The translations under genes and the position numbers were made by a program. From NCBI GenBank assembly GCA_001897355.1, contig MKST01000010.1, positions 22,636-58,673 of the forward strand: a stretch of 36,038 nucleotides of DNA, written 5' to 3'. Below, one piece after another: positions 1 through 10,428 of this stretch (its first letter is position 1; every line of letters begins with the position of its first letter). The notes beneath the pieces were generated by a model. That model had not been told where the DNA came from and searched no databases. It was given only the letters and a program-made list of their open reading frames with translations. This DNA comes from Solirubrobacterales bacterium 67-14. Its GTDB lineage: Bacteria > Actinomycetota > Thermoleophilia > Solirubrobacterales > 70-9.

Positions 1-1032
<1,032 letters not shown>

Positions 1033-1099
1033 CCCGAATCGCCGGCTGACACCGGCAGAAAGTCGGCTCTCGCGAGGGGAAGGCCTCGAGACGGATCAA

Positions 1100-1125
1100 A
1101 AAGGGCGGCCCGGAGGCCGCCCTTT
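1100..1125. terminator. Bidirectional terminator between the two DUF4389 genes
   Basis: A perfect 11-bp inverted repeat, AAAGGGCGGCC (1100-1110) and its complement (1115-1125), with a CGGA loop. A run of A lies on the left and TTTCT on the right. It lies between convergent genes and can serve both strands. Confidence 0.8.
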
Positions 1126-1160
1126 CTACGTAACAGGTCGCCGAGAATCGACGAGACGGA

Positions 1161-1820
1161 TCAGTCTTCGTCCCACTCGAAGGGCGGGTATTCAGTGCTC
1201 AGCCAGTAGCTGTAGAAGCTGGCTCGCATGTTCCAGGTGAATCCGTTGTGGATCACGTTGAAAAGCCCTTCGGGAACCTTCTTGGTGAAGAGGATCGTGA
1301 AGAAGGCGATGAATGAGCAGATGCCGGCGACGAAGTAGATCAGTGAGGCGACGATCGCATACGGGATGCAGATCAGACCGGCGAAGAAGGGCCGCCAGCG
1401 GGCAACGTGTTCCGGGTACCTCGCCTGGAGCTGAACGGTGTCGTCGGCGGTCTCTTCGAGGGTGAACGGCGGGTAAGTGTCGCTGACCAGCATGTGGTAC
1501 GCGGTGACCCGCAGCGCCCAGCGGTGGACGCCCACCATGTAGTTCCACATGCCTTCCGGGTACCGCGCGGTGAACAGGGTCGCGAAGAAGGCGATCAGGG
1601 CGACGAAGGCCGCACCGATCCCGAGGAAGAACAGGACCACGTAGTGCGGGATCAGGATCAGCCACTTGATCAGCGGCATGAACCGCGAATACTCGGGCAG
1701 AAGCTGCGCGTCGACATCCACCGGATAGCCGCTTCCAGCGACGAGATCGGCTGAACCTCCCGCAGCGACTGCCGCTGCTGCCACCTGGTCATCAGGCGAT
1801 GGCGTTGGTGTATCGGTCAT
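1161..1820 (-). CDS. DUF4389 membrane protein (paralogue, two repeats)
   Basis: A 219-residue protein with a polar, Ala-rich N-terminus of about 40 residues followed by two DUF4389 units. The repeated signatures are RYPEGMWNYMVGVHRW ... DTYPPF and KVPEGLFNVIHNGFTW ... TEYPPF, each preceded by about two hydrophobic helices (four in total). It ends in an acidic WDED. The ATG is preceded by AAGGAG with 6-nt spacing, so the start is well supported. It lies 148 bp downstream of ilvC on the same strand, beyond a hairpin, so it is probably a separate transcription unit. It is a divergent copy of the facing gene at 343-1032. Function unknown. Confidence 0.8.
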   Translation of the reverse strand: MTDTPTPSPDDQVAAAAVAAGGSADLVAGSGYPVDVDAQLLPEYSRFMPLIKWLILIPHYVVLFFLGIGAAFVALIAFFATLFTARYPEGMWNYMVGVHRWALRVTAYHMLVSDTYPPFTLEETADDTVQLQARYPEHVARWRPFFAGLICIPYAIVASLIYFVAGICSFIAFFTILFTKKVPEGLFNVIHNGFTWNMRASFYSYWLSTEYPPFEWDED

Positions 1821-1921
1821 CTGGACTCCTTGGACTGGTCTTCCCCCACAACCGGGGCCAAGAAGAAACTATCCGCTAAATCGGCGTTTTCCTGTAAATG
1901 AGCAGAAAAACCCGAGAAACG

Positions 1922-1949
1922 CGAAGAGGCGGCCGTGGCCGCCTCTTCG
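1922..1949 (-). terminator. Terminator downstream of ilvC
   Basis: A 12-bp perfect stem (1922-1933 with 1938-1949) around a CGTG loop, starting 19 nt after the ilvC stop. On the minus strand it is followed by GTTTCTC and then a run of five T. Confidence 0.7.
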
Positions 1950-1968
1950 AAGTGGATTCGAGCTCGGT

Positions 1969-2973
1969 CTAGAACTCCTGGTTGATCCAGGGCATCATGT
2001 CGCGGAGCTGCTTGCCGACGATCTCGACCTTGTGGTCCTTGCCTTCCTGGCGCATGCGGTCGAAGTTCTCGTTGCCGGCCTGGTTCTCGGCGATGAACTC
2101 CTTGGCGAACTCGCCGGACTGGATCTCACCGAGGATCTGCTTCATCGCGGCGCGGGATTCCTCGCCGATCACCCGCTTGCCGCGGGTCAGGTCGCCGTAC
2201 TCGGCGGTGTTGGAGATCGAGTAGCGCATGCCCTGGATGCCCTTCTCGTACATCAGGTCGACGATCAGCTTGAGCTCGTGCAGGCACTCGAAGTAGGCGA
2301 GGCGCGGGTCGTATCCGGCCTCGACCAGGGTGTCGAAGCCCGCCCGGACCAGTTCGGTGGCGCCGCCGCAGAGCACGGCCTGTTCACCGAAGAGGTCGGT
2401 CTCGCATTCGTCCTTGAAGGTGGTCTCGATGATGCCGGCGCGGCCGCCACCGATCCCGATCGCATAGGCGAGCACGAGGTCGTGGGCGTCCCCGGTGGCG
2501 TCCTGTTCGACGGCCATGAGGCAGGGAACTCCGGAGCCTTCCTCGAACTGACGGCGGACCATGTGTCCGGGGCCCTTGGGGGCGACCATGCCGACGTCGA
2601 CGCCGGCCGGGGGCACGATCTGGTCGAAGCGGATCGCGAAGCCGTGGGCGAACATGAGCAGGTTGCCTTCGGCGATCCCGTCCTTGATCTCGTTCTCCCA
2701 GATCTCGGCCTGCTTCTCGTCGGGCAGCAGGATCATCACGATGTCGCCCTTGCTGGCCGCGTCGGCGACCGAGAGGACTTCGAGGCCGGCGGCGGAAGCC
2801 TGTTCGCGGCTGGCCGAGCCTTCGCGGAGGCCGACTACCACGTTCACACCCGAGTCCTTGAGGTTCAGGGCATGCGCGTGGCCCTGGGAGCCGAAACCGA
2901 GGATGGCGACGGTCTTGCCCTCGAGCTTCGAGAGGTCGCCGTCCTTGTCGTAGAAGATGTCTTGGGTGCTCAT
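1969..2973 (-). CDS. ilvC: Ketol-acid reductoisomerase
   Basis: A 334-residue class I (short) acetohydroxyacid isomeroreductase. It isomerises and reduces acetolactate or acetohydroxybutyrate with NAD(P)H in valine, leucine and isoleucine synthesis. The N-terminal Rossmann domain carries [13 protein letters not shown] (26 onward). VVGLREGS forms the cofactor-specificity loop, and [15 protein letters not shown] and the metal-binding segment [11 protein letters not shown] follow. The C-terminal knotted domain contains [11 protein letters not shown]. The ATG at 2973 is chosen over a GTG at 3015 because [11 protein letters not shown] is the normal family start and TAGCAT lies exactly 7 nt upstream. 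Unusually, ilvC is not beside ilvBN: it follows menE by 77 bp, while ilvBN lie about 7.5 kb away on the same strand. Confidence 0.97.
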   Translation of the reverse strand: MSTQDIFYDKDGDLSKLEGKTVAILGFGSQGHAHALNLKDSGVNVVVGLREGSASREQASAAGLEVLSVADAASKGDIVMILLPDEKQAEIWENEIKDGIAEGNLLMFAHGFAIRFDQIVPPAGVDVGMVAPKGPGHMVRRQFEEGSGVPCLMAVEQDATGDAHDLVLAYAIGIGGGRAGIIETTFKDECETDLFGEQAVLCGGATELVRAGFDTLVEAGYDPRLAYFECLHELKLIVDLMYEKGIQGMRYSISNTAEYGDLTRGKRVIGEESRAAMKQILGEIQSGEFAKEFIAENQAGNENFDRMRQEGKDHKVEIVGKQLRDMMPWINQEF

Positions 2974-2980
2974 GGACACC

Positions 2981-2986
2981 ATGCTA
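2981..2986 (-). promoter_or_regulatory. Putative -10 element of ilvC
   Basis: TAGCAT on the minus strand, 7 nt before the ilvC ATG. It lies in the 77-bp gap after menE, so ilvC can be transcribed independently and probably without a leader. Confidence 0.45.
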
Positions 2987-3050
2987 TGGGTAGCCAAGCT
3001 GCGACGGGTTCTCACGATCCGACCCGTACAGCGAAACCATCAGTGAACGA

Positions 3051-4397
3051 CTACTGAGCGAAACGGGTTGGATCCCGAAGGATGGCACGATGAAGTTTTC
3101 CGGAGGCGGTCTTCGGGAGTTCGTCCACCACTTCGACCTGCTTCGGGATCTTGTACGGCGCCAGCTTCCCTTCGCAGTGGTTGCGCACCGTTTCGAGATC
3201 GACCTCCATCCCGTCCCGGGCGACGAGGAAAGCGGTGACCGCCTGCTGCCACTCGGGGTCGGGCCGGCCGATCACCGCGGCCTCGATGATCTCGGGGTGC
3301 TGGACCAGCACGTCTTCGACCTCGGCCGGCATCACGTTCTCGCCGCCGGTGACGATCATGTCGTCGGTCCGGCCCTGGACGTAGAGGAAGCCGTCGTCGT
3401 CGATCCAGCCGACATCCCCGGTGTGGAGCCAGCCGTCGGCGTCGAGCGCACCGGCCGAGACGGTCGGCCCCTGGACGAGGATCTCGCGGTCCTGGATCCG
3501 CAAATGCGAGGTGAGCAGCGGCCGACCGACCGAGCCGACCTTGCGTCGGGCTTCGGAGACCTCGAGGGTGGTGATCTGGGAGCAGGTCTCGGTCAGGCCG
3601 TAGGTCTGGATGACCCGGGCGCCGCGGTCGAGCGCCTCGGCCAGGGCGCTCTGCGGGACCGGCCCGCCACCGACCAGGATCGCCCGCGGCGTGCTCAGGT
3701 CGACCCCCTCGTCGAGCAGCCGCAGCAGCATGGTCGAAACCATCGAGATCACGTTGACGCCGTCCCGCTCGATCGCGTCGGCGACCGAGCCCGGGTCAAA
3801 ACGGTCCTGGAGCACCATCGCGGTGCCGTAGATCACCGATCGCATGACGATCGAGAGCCCGGAGATGTGACTGGTCGGCAGGTTGCAGAGCCAGCGGTCG
3901 GAGGGGTCGACACCGATGTTGAAGGCCGACCCCATCGCGCTGAACAGGTGGTTGCCGTAGGTGAGCGAGACCGGGCGCGGATGGCCGGTCGAACCGCTGG
4001 TCAGGATCCGGCAGTGGGGGTCTGACATGTCGTGTTCACCGAGCAGCGGCATGTCGGCTTCGGTCTGCGTGAGCTTGCCGGGATCGTCCAGGTCAACCGT
4101 GACGTCACAGGCATCGAGGGCACGGCTGCGCTCCTCGGGTGAAAGCTTCGGGCTGATCGGCAGCAGCACGGCGCCGGTCTTCATCAGCGCGTGGACCAGG
4201 ATGATCTTCTCCCGGCCAGGGTCCATGTTCATCGCCACCGTCGCCCCACGGCGCACCCCCCAGGCAGAGAGGCGACGGGCGGCGTGGACCGCCTCTTCTT
4301 CGAGCTCGGCGTAGGTCATCGACTCGCCGTCCGAGATCAGGGCGATCCGGTCGGGACAGCTTTGCGCTCTCTGGGCCAGCCAGTTGTCGAGTTTCAA
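3051..4397 (-). CDS. menE: o-Succinylbenzoate-CoA ligase
   Basis: A 448-residue acyl-adenylate-forming enzyme that activates o-succinylbenzoate to its CoA thioester, the step before MenB. The P-loop is TSGSTGHPRPV (133-143), with Arg/Pro where many relatives have Pro-Lys. The adenylate motif GLTETCSQ follows, then LHTGDVGWIDDDGFLYVQGR and the C-terminal SGKLHR, whose Lys434 is the adenylation lysine. The short length is typical of MenE among AMP-ligases. The start is TTG at 4397, preceded by GAGGT at only 3 nt spacing, so initiation may be weak. It diverges from menB across 82 bp. The assignment to MenE rather than another acyl-CoA ligase rests largely on this neighbourhood. Confidence 0.9.
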   Translation of the reverse strand: MKLDNWLAQRAQSCPDRIALISDGESMTYAELEEEAVHAARRLSAWGVRRGATVAMNMDPGREKIILVHALMKTGAVLLPISPKLSPEERSRALDACDVTVDLDDPGKLTQTEADMPLLGEHDMSDPHCRILTSGSTGHPRPVSLTYGNHLFSAMGSAFNIGVDPSDRWLCNLPTSHISGLSIVMRSVIYGTAMVLQDRFDPGSVADAIERDGVNVISMVSTMLLRLLDEGVDLSTPRAILVGGGPVPQSALAEALDRGARVIQTYGLTETCSQITTLEVSEARRKVGSVGRPLLTSHLRIQDREILVQGPTVSAGALDADGWLHTGDVGWIDDDGFLYVQGRTDDMIVTGGENVMPAEVEDVLVQHPEIIEAAVIGRPDPEWQQAVTAFLVARDGMEVDLETVRNHCEGKLAPYKIPKQVEVVDELPKTASGKLHRAILRDPTRFAQ

Positions 4398-4467
4398 TTG
4401 ACCTCGTTTATCGTGGAGCTCTCAATTCTTGCGATCCGCGAGCCTTCACGGTCGCGACCAGACGAAC

Positions 4468-4471
4468 GGAG
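4468..4471 (+). promoter_or_regulatory. Ribosome binding site of menB
   Basis: GGAG within ACGGAG ends 8 nt before TTG at 4480. It supports that start over a TTG at 4429 that would add 17 residues. Confidence 0.55.
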
Positions 4472-4479
4472 TACCGCAC

Positions 4480-5358
4480 TTGCCTGAACGACACCGCAAC
4501 GCGCCCCCCGAGGAAACGCTTTACGAGCCGATCGAGTGGCATTCGGCCGGAGATTACTCCGACATCCTCTACGAGAAGGCTGAGGGTATCGCCAAGATCA
4601 CGATCAACCGGCCCGAGGTACGCAACGCCTTCCGCCCCCAGACCTTGGCCGAGCTCAGGCACGCCTTCAACCAGGCCCGTGACGACCTCGAAGTGGGGTC
4701 GATCATCTTCACCGGCCAGGGCACCGAGGCCTTCTGCTCGGGCGGCGACCAGCGGATCCGCGGCGACGACGGTTACATCGGGGACGACGACGTCGCCAAC
4801 CAGGGTGTCGGCCGGCTCGACGTCGGCGACCTCCACGTTCAGATCCGGCGCCTGCCGAAACCGGTGGTGGCGATGGTCGCCGGCTACGCGGTCGGCGGCG
4901 GCCACATCCTGCATCTCGTCTGCGACATGACGATCGCCGGCGACAACGCCAAGTTCGGTCAGACCGGCCCTCGGGTCGGTAGCTTCGACGGTGGTTTCGG
5001 GGCCAGCCTGCTCTCCCGCAACATCGGCGTGAAACGGGCCAAGGAAGTCTGGTTCCTCTGCCGTCATTACACCGCCGACGAGGCCGAGCAGATGGGCCTG
5101 GTCAACGCGGTCGTCCCGGTCGAGGACCTGGAGAAGGAAACCGTCGCCTGGTGCCGCGAGATGTCGCACCTCTCCCCTCTCTCCCTGCGGCTGCTCAAGT
5201 CGAGCTTCAACGCCGACGAGGACGGGGTGACCGGCCTTCAGCAGCTCTCGCATGACGCCACCCTGCTCTTCTACATGTCGGAGGAAGGCCAGGAGGGGCG
5301 CAACGCCTTCCAGGAGGGTCGCCCGCCCGAGTTCGACAAGTTCCCGAAGCGTCCGTGA
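4480..5358 (+). CDS. menB: 1,4-Dihydroxy-2-naphthoyl-CoA synthase
   Basis: A 292-residue crotonase-fold enzyme that cyclises o-succinylbenzoyl-CoA to DHNA-CoA. Clear MenB signatures: [14 protein letters not shown] (oxyanion region, 78-91), GYAVGGGH (135-142), [13 protein letters not shown] (160-172) and [15 protein letters not shown]. The residue at the TGPR position is Gly163. In the type I/type II scheme this Gly marks bicarbonate-dependent (E. coli-like) MenB, whereas mycobacterial MenB carries Asp there. First gene of a plus-strand menB-menA-menC-menD run; its stop overlaps menA by GTGA. Confidence 0.97.
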   Translation: MPERHRNAPPEETLYEPIEWHSAGDYSDILYEKAEGIAKITINRPEVRNAFRPQTLAELRHAFNQARDDLEVGSIIFTGQGTEAFCSGGDQRIRGDDGYIGDDDVANQGVGRLDVGDLHVQIRRLPKPVVAMVAGYAVGGGHILHLVCDMTIAGDNAKFGQTGPRVGSFDGGFGASLLSRNIGVKRAKEVWFLCRHYTADEAEQMGLVNAVVPVEDLEKETVAWCREMSHLSPLSLRLLKSSFNADEDGVTGLQQLSHDATLLFYMSEEGQEGRNAFQEGRPPEFDKFPKRP

Positions 5359-6236
5359 GGATCTGGCTTAACGCGGCCCGGCCGCGCACCCTGCCGGCGG
5401 CGATCGCGCCGGTGCTGGTCGGTACCGCCGCGGCCGTCTTCGTGGCCGACAAGCTGCCTAGCTGGTCGCTTTTCGTCGCTGCGCTCGTCGCCAGCATCCT
5501 GATCCAGATCGGCACCAACCTGGCGAACGATTATTCGGATGCGCGCCGGGGCGCCGACTCGGCCGACCGGCTCGGGCCGGTGCGAGTCACCTCGGCCGGC
5601 CTGATCACCCCCCAGCGGGTACTGACCGCGACCTGGATCGCCTTCGGCCTGGCCGCTCTGCTCGGCATCTACATCGCCTCGCAATCGGACTGGATCATCC
5701 TCGCGGTGGGTGCGGTCTCGATCGCCGCCGGGTTCCTCTACACGGGGGGGCCGAAACCGTACGGCTACGCGGGGCTGGGCGAGATCTTCGTCTTCGTCTT
5801 CTTCGGGCTGGTCGCAGTCAACGGCTCGTACTTCATCCAGCTCGAGGAGCTGGCCTGGCTTCCTTTCGGGCTATCGGTCGCGGTCGGTCTGCTCTCGACC
5901 GCGATCCTGGTCGTCAACAACGTCCGTGACATCGATTCCGACCGGCGGGCCGACAAGAACACCTTGGCCGTGCGGATCGGTCGGGAGAAGACCCGTCGGC
6001 TCTACGTCTTCCTGATGCTGGGCGCGTTCTTCGTGCTCGGGCTGACGATCGTGCTCAACGACGGTCCCTGGCTGGCCCTGCTCGGCCTGGCCGGCATCCC
6101 GATGGCCCGCGGCCCGATCGCGACGGTGACCGGCCGCACCGACGGGCCTTCGCTGAACCAGGCGCTTGCCGCCACCGGTGCGGTGCTGGGCTCCACCTCG
6201 GTCCTGACCGCGATCGGGCTGGTCCTCGGGGGCTGA
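5355..6236 (+). CDS. menA: 1,4-Dihydroxy-2-naphthoate polyprenyltransferase
   Basis: A 293-residue UbiA-family integral membrane enzyme that attaches the polyprenyl tail to DHNA, giving demethylmenaquinone. The first Asp-rich motif [11 protein letters not shown] (58-68) and the second [11 protein letters not shown] (191-201) bind the Mg-diphosphate of the prenyl donor. [15 protein letters not shown] is the usual MenA N-terminus. Eight or nine hydrophobic helices are visible. Starts with GTG at 5355 inside the menB stop (4-nt overlap), so translation is probably coupled. Followed by menC after a single base. Confidence 0.96.
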   Translation: MRIWLNAARPRTLPAAIAPVLVGTAAAVFVADKLPSWSLFVAALVASILIQIGTNLANDYSDARRGADSADRLGPVRVTSAGLITPQRVLTATWIAFGLAALLGIYIASQSDWIILAVGAVSIAAGFLYTGGPKPYGYAGLGEIFVFVFFGLVAVNGSYFIQLEELAWLPFGLSVAVGLLSTAILVVNNVRDIDSDRRADKNTLAVRIGREKTRRLYVFLMLGAFFVLGLTIVLNDGPWLALLGLAGIPMARGPIATVTGRTDGPSLNQALAATGAVLGSTSVLTAIGLVLGG

Positions 6237-6237
6237 G

Positions 6238-7275
6238 ATGGAGGTCGGCCCGCTCAGCGTCGAGGTCATCCCCTTTGCGCTGAGCTTCCGCCGCCCGTAT
6301 GTGACCGCCACCGGAAGCCTCGACCGGCGGCAGTCCGTACTGCTCCGGCTGCGCGACGAGAACGGCCTGAGCGGATTGGGCGAGGGTGTGCCGATGACCC
6401 TGCGAAGCGGGGACGGTCTCGATCGGGTGGTCGCCGAACTGAACGAGTGGGCCGAGAATCCCGGCCTCTTCCCCACCTCGCCCCCGGCTCGCTGCGCGGT
6501 GAGCATGGCGGTCGCCGACCTCGTCGCCAAACGCGAGGAGATCCCCCTTTGGCGGTACCTCGACCCGGCCGCCACGCCGAGGACGCTCAGATGCAACGCG
6601 ACGATCACCGCCGGCGATGCCGAGGATGTCGTCTCCCAGTGTGAGGCCTGGGCCGCCGACGGCTTCGACGTCTTCAAGCTGAAGGCCGGACCGGACGAGG
6701 CGGTGGAGCTGGCAACCGTCGTCCGCTCGGAGCTCGGGCCGGAGGCGAAGCTCAGGATCGACGCGAACGGCAGTTGGGGCGAGCGCGCCGCCCGCCTGTT
6801 GCGAGAGTTGGAGCCACTCGATCTGGAACTGGTCGAGGAGCCGGTCACCGGCCTGGCCGATCTGGCGGCCTTGAGCCGGGCCACCGAGATCCCCCTGGTC
6901 GCCGACGAGTCGGTCAACGACCCTTCCGAGGCAGCCGACGCGCGGGTCGAGGGCGCCTGCGCCGCGGTGACCGTGAAGCTGAGCAAGATCGGCAGCCTCG
7001 ATGCCGCCCTCGGAGGCCACCTCCCCACCTACCTCTCCAGCGCCCTCGACGGGCCGGTCGGCATTGCCGCTGCCGCCCATGTGGCACAGACCCTCGATCC
7101 GAATCTGCCCTGGCCCGAGGTGGCCCACGGCTTGGCGACCGAGCGGCTCTTCGCCGAGACCATCGCCTTCGGCGGAGCGCTGACCGACGGCCCCCGGCTC
7201 GACCCGCCGTCCGACGGGCCCGGGATCGGGGTAGAGCTGGACGAGACAGCCCTCACCCGCTGCCGCCTCGGCTGA
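6238..7275 (+). CDS. menC: o-Succinylbenzoate synthase
   Basis: A 345-residue enolase-superfamily enzyme that dehydrates SHCHC to o-succinylbenzoate. The barrel residues are all visible: KLK with Lys149, metal ligands Asp175 (RIDANGSW), Glu200 (LVEEP) and Asp223 (ADES), and the opposite lysine Lys247 (VKLSKIG). The N-terminal capping domain reads SFRRPYVTATG, where the family has similar substrate-contact residues. OSBS and dipeptide epimerase share this fold and cannot be separated by these residues alone. The position between menA and menD makes OSBS by far the best call. ATG follows the menA stop by one base; no strong Shine-Dalgarno. Confidence 0.92.
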   Translation: MEVGPLSVEVIPFALSFRRPYVTATGSLDRRQSVLLRLRDENGLSGLGEGVPMTLRSGDGLDRVVAELNEWAENPGLFPTSPPARCAVSMAVADLVAKREEIPLWRYLDPAATPRTLRCNATITAGDAEDVVSQCEAWAADGFDVFKLKAGPDEAVELATVVRSELGPEAKLRIDANGSWGERAARLLRELEPLDLELVEEPVTGLADLAALSRATEIPLVADESVNDPSEAADARVEGACAAVTVKLSKIGSLDAALGGHLPTYLSSALDGPVGIAAAAHVAQTLDPNLPWPEVAHGLATERLFAETIAFGGALTDGPRLDPPSDGPGIGVELDETALTRCRLG

Positions 7276-7296
7276 GCCGACCGGGGACGGGCCGTC

Positions 7297-7302
7297 TAGG
7301 CT
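7297..7302 (+). promoter_or_regulatory. Putative internal -10 element before menD
   Basis: TAGGCT 10 nt before the menD GTG, in the 37-bp menC-menD gap. No good -35. It may give menD a second, short-leader promoter. Confidence 0.3.
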
Positions 7303-7312
7303 CTGACCCGAA

Positions 7313-9016
7313 GTGGACTCGTCCAGTACGAACATGGCGCTTTGCACGGCTTTTGCCGAGGAACTCGCGCGCAGCGGGGTCGAGTTGGCCGTGGTCTCCC
7401 CTGGTTCTCGTTCCACGCCGCTTGCCGTCGCTCTCTGGCGCCAGGAAGGGATCGAGGTCGAGGTGGCGCTCGACGAACGCTCGGCCGCCTTCTACGCGCT
7501 GGGAGCCGCCCAGGCTTCCGGTCGTCCGGTCGCGCTGGTCTGCACCTCCGGTACCGCTGCCGCCAACTACCACCCGGCGGTGGCCGAGGCCGATCTTTCC
7601 GCGATCCCCCTGATCGTGCTCACCGCCGACCGGCCACCGGAGCTGCGGGACATCGGGGCGGGCCAGACGATCGACCAGATCAAGCTCTTCGGTGACGCGG
7701 TCCGCTGGTTCGCCGAGGTGGGAAGCCACGACGCCGACGATGACGGCCTGCTCCACTTCCGCTCGGTCGCCTGCCGCGCCTACGCGGCCGCGGACGGCGA
7801 TCCCCGGCCGGGGCCGGTGCACCTCAACTTCCCCCTGCGGGATCCCCTGGCTCCCGTCGACCGGGAAGGCGCCGTCACCGCGACCCGTCGCCTCGCCTTG
7901 GAGGGTCGCCCGAACGGCCCCCTGACCGCGGTCGAGAAGGCGACCTGCGGCGCCGACCGCGCCACGGTCAACCGGCTCGTGGCGATGATCCAGGCAGCCG
8001 AGAAGATCCTGATCCTGGCCGGCCGCCAGACCGATCCTTCGCTCCGCGAGCCGCTGGCCCGCCTGGCCAATGCCTGCCGGGCACCGGTCCTGGCCGAGCC
8101 CACCTCCCAGTTCCGGCTGGGGCCGCATGACAGGGGCGCCGTGATCACCTCGTATGAGCGGATCGCCCGCCGACGGGAGCAGTCGCTCGCCCCCGACCTG
8201 ATCATCCGGCTGGGCGAGTTCCCGACCTCCAAGCAGCTGCGCCTCTGGATGGCCGAGACGGACCCGGCCGAGGTCGTCATCGACCCGACCTATGGCTGGA
8301 ACGAGCCGGTCCGGACCGCCGACCTGATCGTGCGCTGCGACCCGGCGACCCTGCTCCACCAGATCGAGAACACCGCCGAGCAGCGGGTCGAAGGCCCGGC
8401 CGGCAACGGTTACTGGAGCCGCTGGCTGGAGGTCGAGAAGAAGGAACGCCGCGAGATCGAGCAGGGCTGGGACTCGGACCAGGGCTTGACCGCCGGGGCC
8501 GTCCACGCTCGCCTCGCCGAGCTGCAGGCCGACGGTGGACTCGTGTACACCGCTTCCAGCCTGGCGATCCGCGACCAGGAGGAATCGGTGCCGGCCCTCG
8601 ATCGCGACCTGCTCTTCCTGGCCAACCGTGGTGCGAACGGGATCGACGGGCTGCTCGCCTCTGGCCTTGGCGCCGCCCGGGCCAGCCGCAGGCCGACCAC
8701 GATCGTCACCGGTGACCTCGGTTTCTTCCATGACGTGGGCAGCCTCGCCTTGGCCCGTGGCCTTGAGCTGTCGGCCAGGATCGTCGTGCTCAACAACGAG
8801 GGTGGCGGCATCTTCGAGCGGCTCCCGCAACGCGAGGCGATGGCGGCCGACGAGTTCGAGGCATTGATGCGGACCCCGTCCGGACACTCGATCGAAGACG
8901 CCGCCCGCCTCTACGGGCTGCCTTTCCACCGCGCCCCGGACCTCGGCGCGCTGGAAGCCGCCTTCCGGGCCGACGGCGATCCCGTCTCGGTGATCGAAGT
9001 CCCGGTCGCGGGCTGA
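7313..9016 (+). CDS. menD: SEPHCHC synthase (2-oxoglutarate decarboxylase/MenD)
   Basis: A 567-residue ThDP enzyme that joins isochorismate and 2-oxoglutarate, committing to menaquinone. The pyrimidine domain has SPGSRSTPLA (29-38) and the ThDP-activating Glu55 in DERSAAF. The middle carries TSGTAAANYHPAV and RPPELRDIGAGQTIDQ. The pyrophosphate domain contains NRGANGIDG, the GDLGFFHD metal motif and NNEGGGIFERLPQ. The GTG at 7313 is used; an ATG at 7334 would remove seven residues and is possible. It ends only 2 bp from the convergent menF stop, so there is no room for a terminator. Confidence 0.96.
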   Translation: MDSSSTNMALCTAFAEELARSGVELAVVSPGSRSTPLAVALWRQEGIEVEVALDERSAAFYALGAAQASGRPVALVCTSGTAAANYHPAVAEADLSAIPLIVLTADRPPELRDIGAGQTIDQIKLFGDAVRWFAEVGSHDADDDGLLHFRSVACRAYAAADGDPRPGPVHLNFPLRDPLAPVDREGAVTATRRLALEGRPNGPLTAVEKATCGADRATVNRLVAMIQAAEKILILAGRQTDPSLREPLARLANACRAPVLAEPTSQFRLGPHDRGAVITSYERIARRREQSLAPDLIIRLGEFPTSKQLRLWMAETDPAEVVIDPTYGWNEPVRTADLIVRCDPATLLHQIENTAEQRVEGPAGNGYWSRWLEVEKKERREIEQGWDSDQGLTAGAVHARLAELQADGGLVYTASSLAIRDQEESVPALDRDLLFLANRGANGIDGLLASGLGAARASRRPTTIVTGDLGFFHDVGSLALARGLELSARIVVLNNEGGGIFERLPQREAMAADEFEALMRTPSGHSIEDAARLYGLPFHRAPDLGALEAAFRADGDPVSVIEVPVAG

Positions 9017-9018
9017 CT

Positions 9019-10428
9019 TCAGCTCAGCAGGGGCAACAGGGCGCTGAGCTTGATCTCGGTCTCGGCCAGTTCCGCGGCCGGGTCGGAATCGGCGACCACC
9101 CCGACCCCGGCGAAGAGGTGGGCTTCGCGGTCGCGGATCAGCGCGCTGCGCAGCGCCACGCAGAACTCGCCGTCGCCGGAACCATCCATCCAGCCGACCG
9201 GGCCGGCGTACCAACCCCGGTCCATCTGCTCGACCTCGGCCATCACCTTGCTGGCCTTCTTCCAGGGTTCGCCGCCGACCGCCGGGGTCGGATGGAGCAG
9301 CCCGGCCAGCTCGATCGCGGTGCGGGGCTGGGCGAGCTGGGCGTAGACCGGGGTGCCGAGATGCTGGATGTTCGCGACCTTGATGATCTCCGGTTCCTCG
9401 GCCGCCTCGACCCAGACGCTCAGCTTGCTCAGGGTCTTGACGATTCTTCGCACCACGACGGCCTGCTCGCCCCGGTCCTTGCGGCTGGAGAGCAGCTGTT
9501 GGGCGAGGTGGTCGTCGACCGCGGGGTCGCTGCTGCGACGGGTCGATCCGGCCAGGCCGACGGTGGCGACGCCACGGCCGACGCAGCGGACCAGCAGCTC
9601 CGGGCTGGCCCCGATGAAGACCGCTTCTCCGGTCCCGGCGCAGAAGTTGAAGCAGGACGGGAAACCCTGCCTGAGCGCGTCGTAGATCGCGGCCGGATCA
9701 TGGGCCGAGCCCGCCCGGACCACGACTTCCCGGGCCAGGACGACCTTCTCGATCTCGCCGGAGCGGATCCGCTCGACCGCTTCTGCGACCGAACCTTCGT
9801 AGGACTCGGGGCTGCGGACGCTTTCGATCGAGGGCGCCACGGTCGGGTGCGGGTCGATCATCGGCATCTCTCCGCTGACCAGGCCGGCGACCCTGGCCAT
9901 GGCCGCCGCGAGCAGGGCTTCGCCGTCGCTGCCCGGGCCGGCCATCAGGTTGACGGTGAGGAAGGTGCCGCCTTCGGAAGACTGGATCGCCAGCTCCGGC
10001 AGGATCATCGAGGCCGGCTCGAACGAAGACCAGGCCGGGTCCGGGTCGGCCGCCCCGGCGGTGCCGTCGTCGTGGAAAGCGAAGCCACCGGTCCAGACCG
10101 GGCCGGTGGTAAACCCGCCCGAGCCGCGCAGCACTGCTTCCCCGGAGAGGTTGGCGCAGTCGGCCGCCACCGTGACGAAGCGGTTCGGACCCCGCGCGGT
10201 GATCTCGTGGATCCGTCCCAGCGCAGCCAGTCTCAGGTCCCGGTCGGGCTGCTCCCAACAGAAGAAAGGCTCACCGGCCCGCCGGGAGGCGAAAACCGTC
10301 GCTGACGGGTCGTCACAGTCGAACGGCACCGTGACCGAAACCAGCGTCTGGGCGGCCCGGGACGCCGCTTCGGCCAGCGCTTCGCGCAGCTCTTCTTCCA
10401 GCAACGCCCGGTCGGCGGGCGCCGGCAT
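9019..10428 (-). CDS. menF: Isochorismate synthase
   Basis: A 469-residue chorismate-binding (MenF/EntC/anthranilate synthase I-like) enzyme that isomerises chorismate to isochorismate. The catalytic half has KVVLAREV (general-base Lys228), FIGASPELLV, LAGSTRR, NIQHLGTPV, LHPTPAVGGEP, RGWYAGPVGWMD and the C-terminal GVGVVADSDP with AETEIK (Mg ligands). The N-terminal 200 residues are weakly conserved, as usual. The ATG overlaps the ilvN stop as TGATG (1-nt overlap), so menF is translated as the third gene of an ilvB-ilvN-menF chain rather than with the other men genes. A siderophore EntC role is conceivable but the men context argues against it. Confidence 0.95.
   Translation of the reverse strand: MPAPADRALLEEELREALAEAASRAAQTLVSVTVPFDCDDPSATVFASRRAGEPFFCWEQPDRDLRLAALGRIHEITARGPNRFVTVAADCANLSGEAVLRGSGGFTTGPVWTGGFAFHDDGTAGAADPDPAWSSFEPASMILPELAIQSSEGGTFLTVNLMAGPGSDGEALLAAAMARVAGLVSGEMPMIDPHPTVAPSIESVRSPESYEGSVAEAVERIRSGEIEKVVLAREVVVRAGSAHDPAAIYDALRQGFPSCFNFCAGTGEAVFIGASPELLVRCVGRGVATVGLAGSTRRSSDPAVDDHLAQQLLSSRKDRGEQAVVVRRIVKTLSKLSVWVEAAEEPEIIKVANIQHLGTPVYAQLAQPRTAIELAGLLHPTPAVGGEPWKKASKVMAEVEQMDRGWYAGPVGWMDGSGDGEFCVALRSALIRDREAHLFAGVGVVADSDPAAELAETEIKLSALLPLLS

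Noticed and set aside
7253-9214. A 653-codon minus-strand open frame
   Set aside because: It is antisense to menD, which has a complete family match. Long antisense frames are expected at this GC content.
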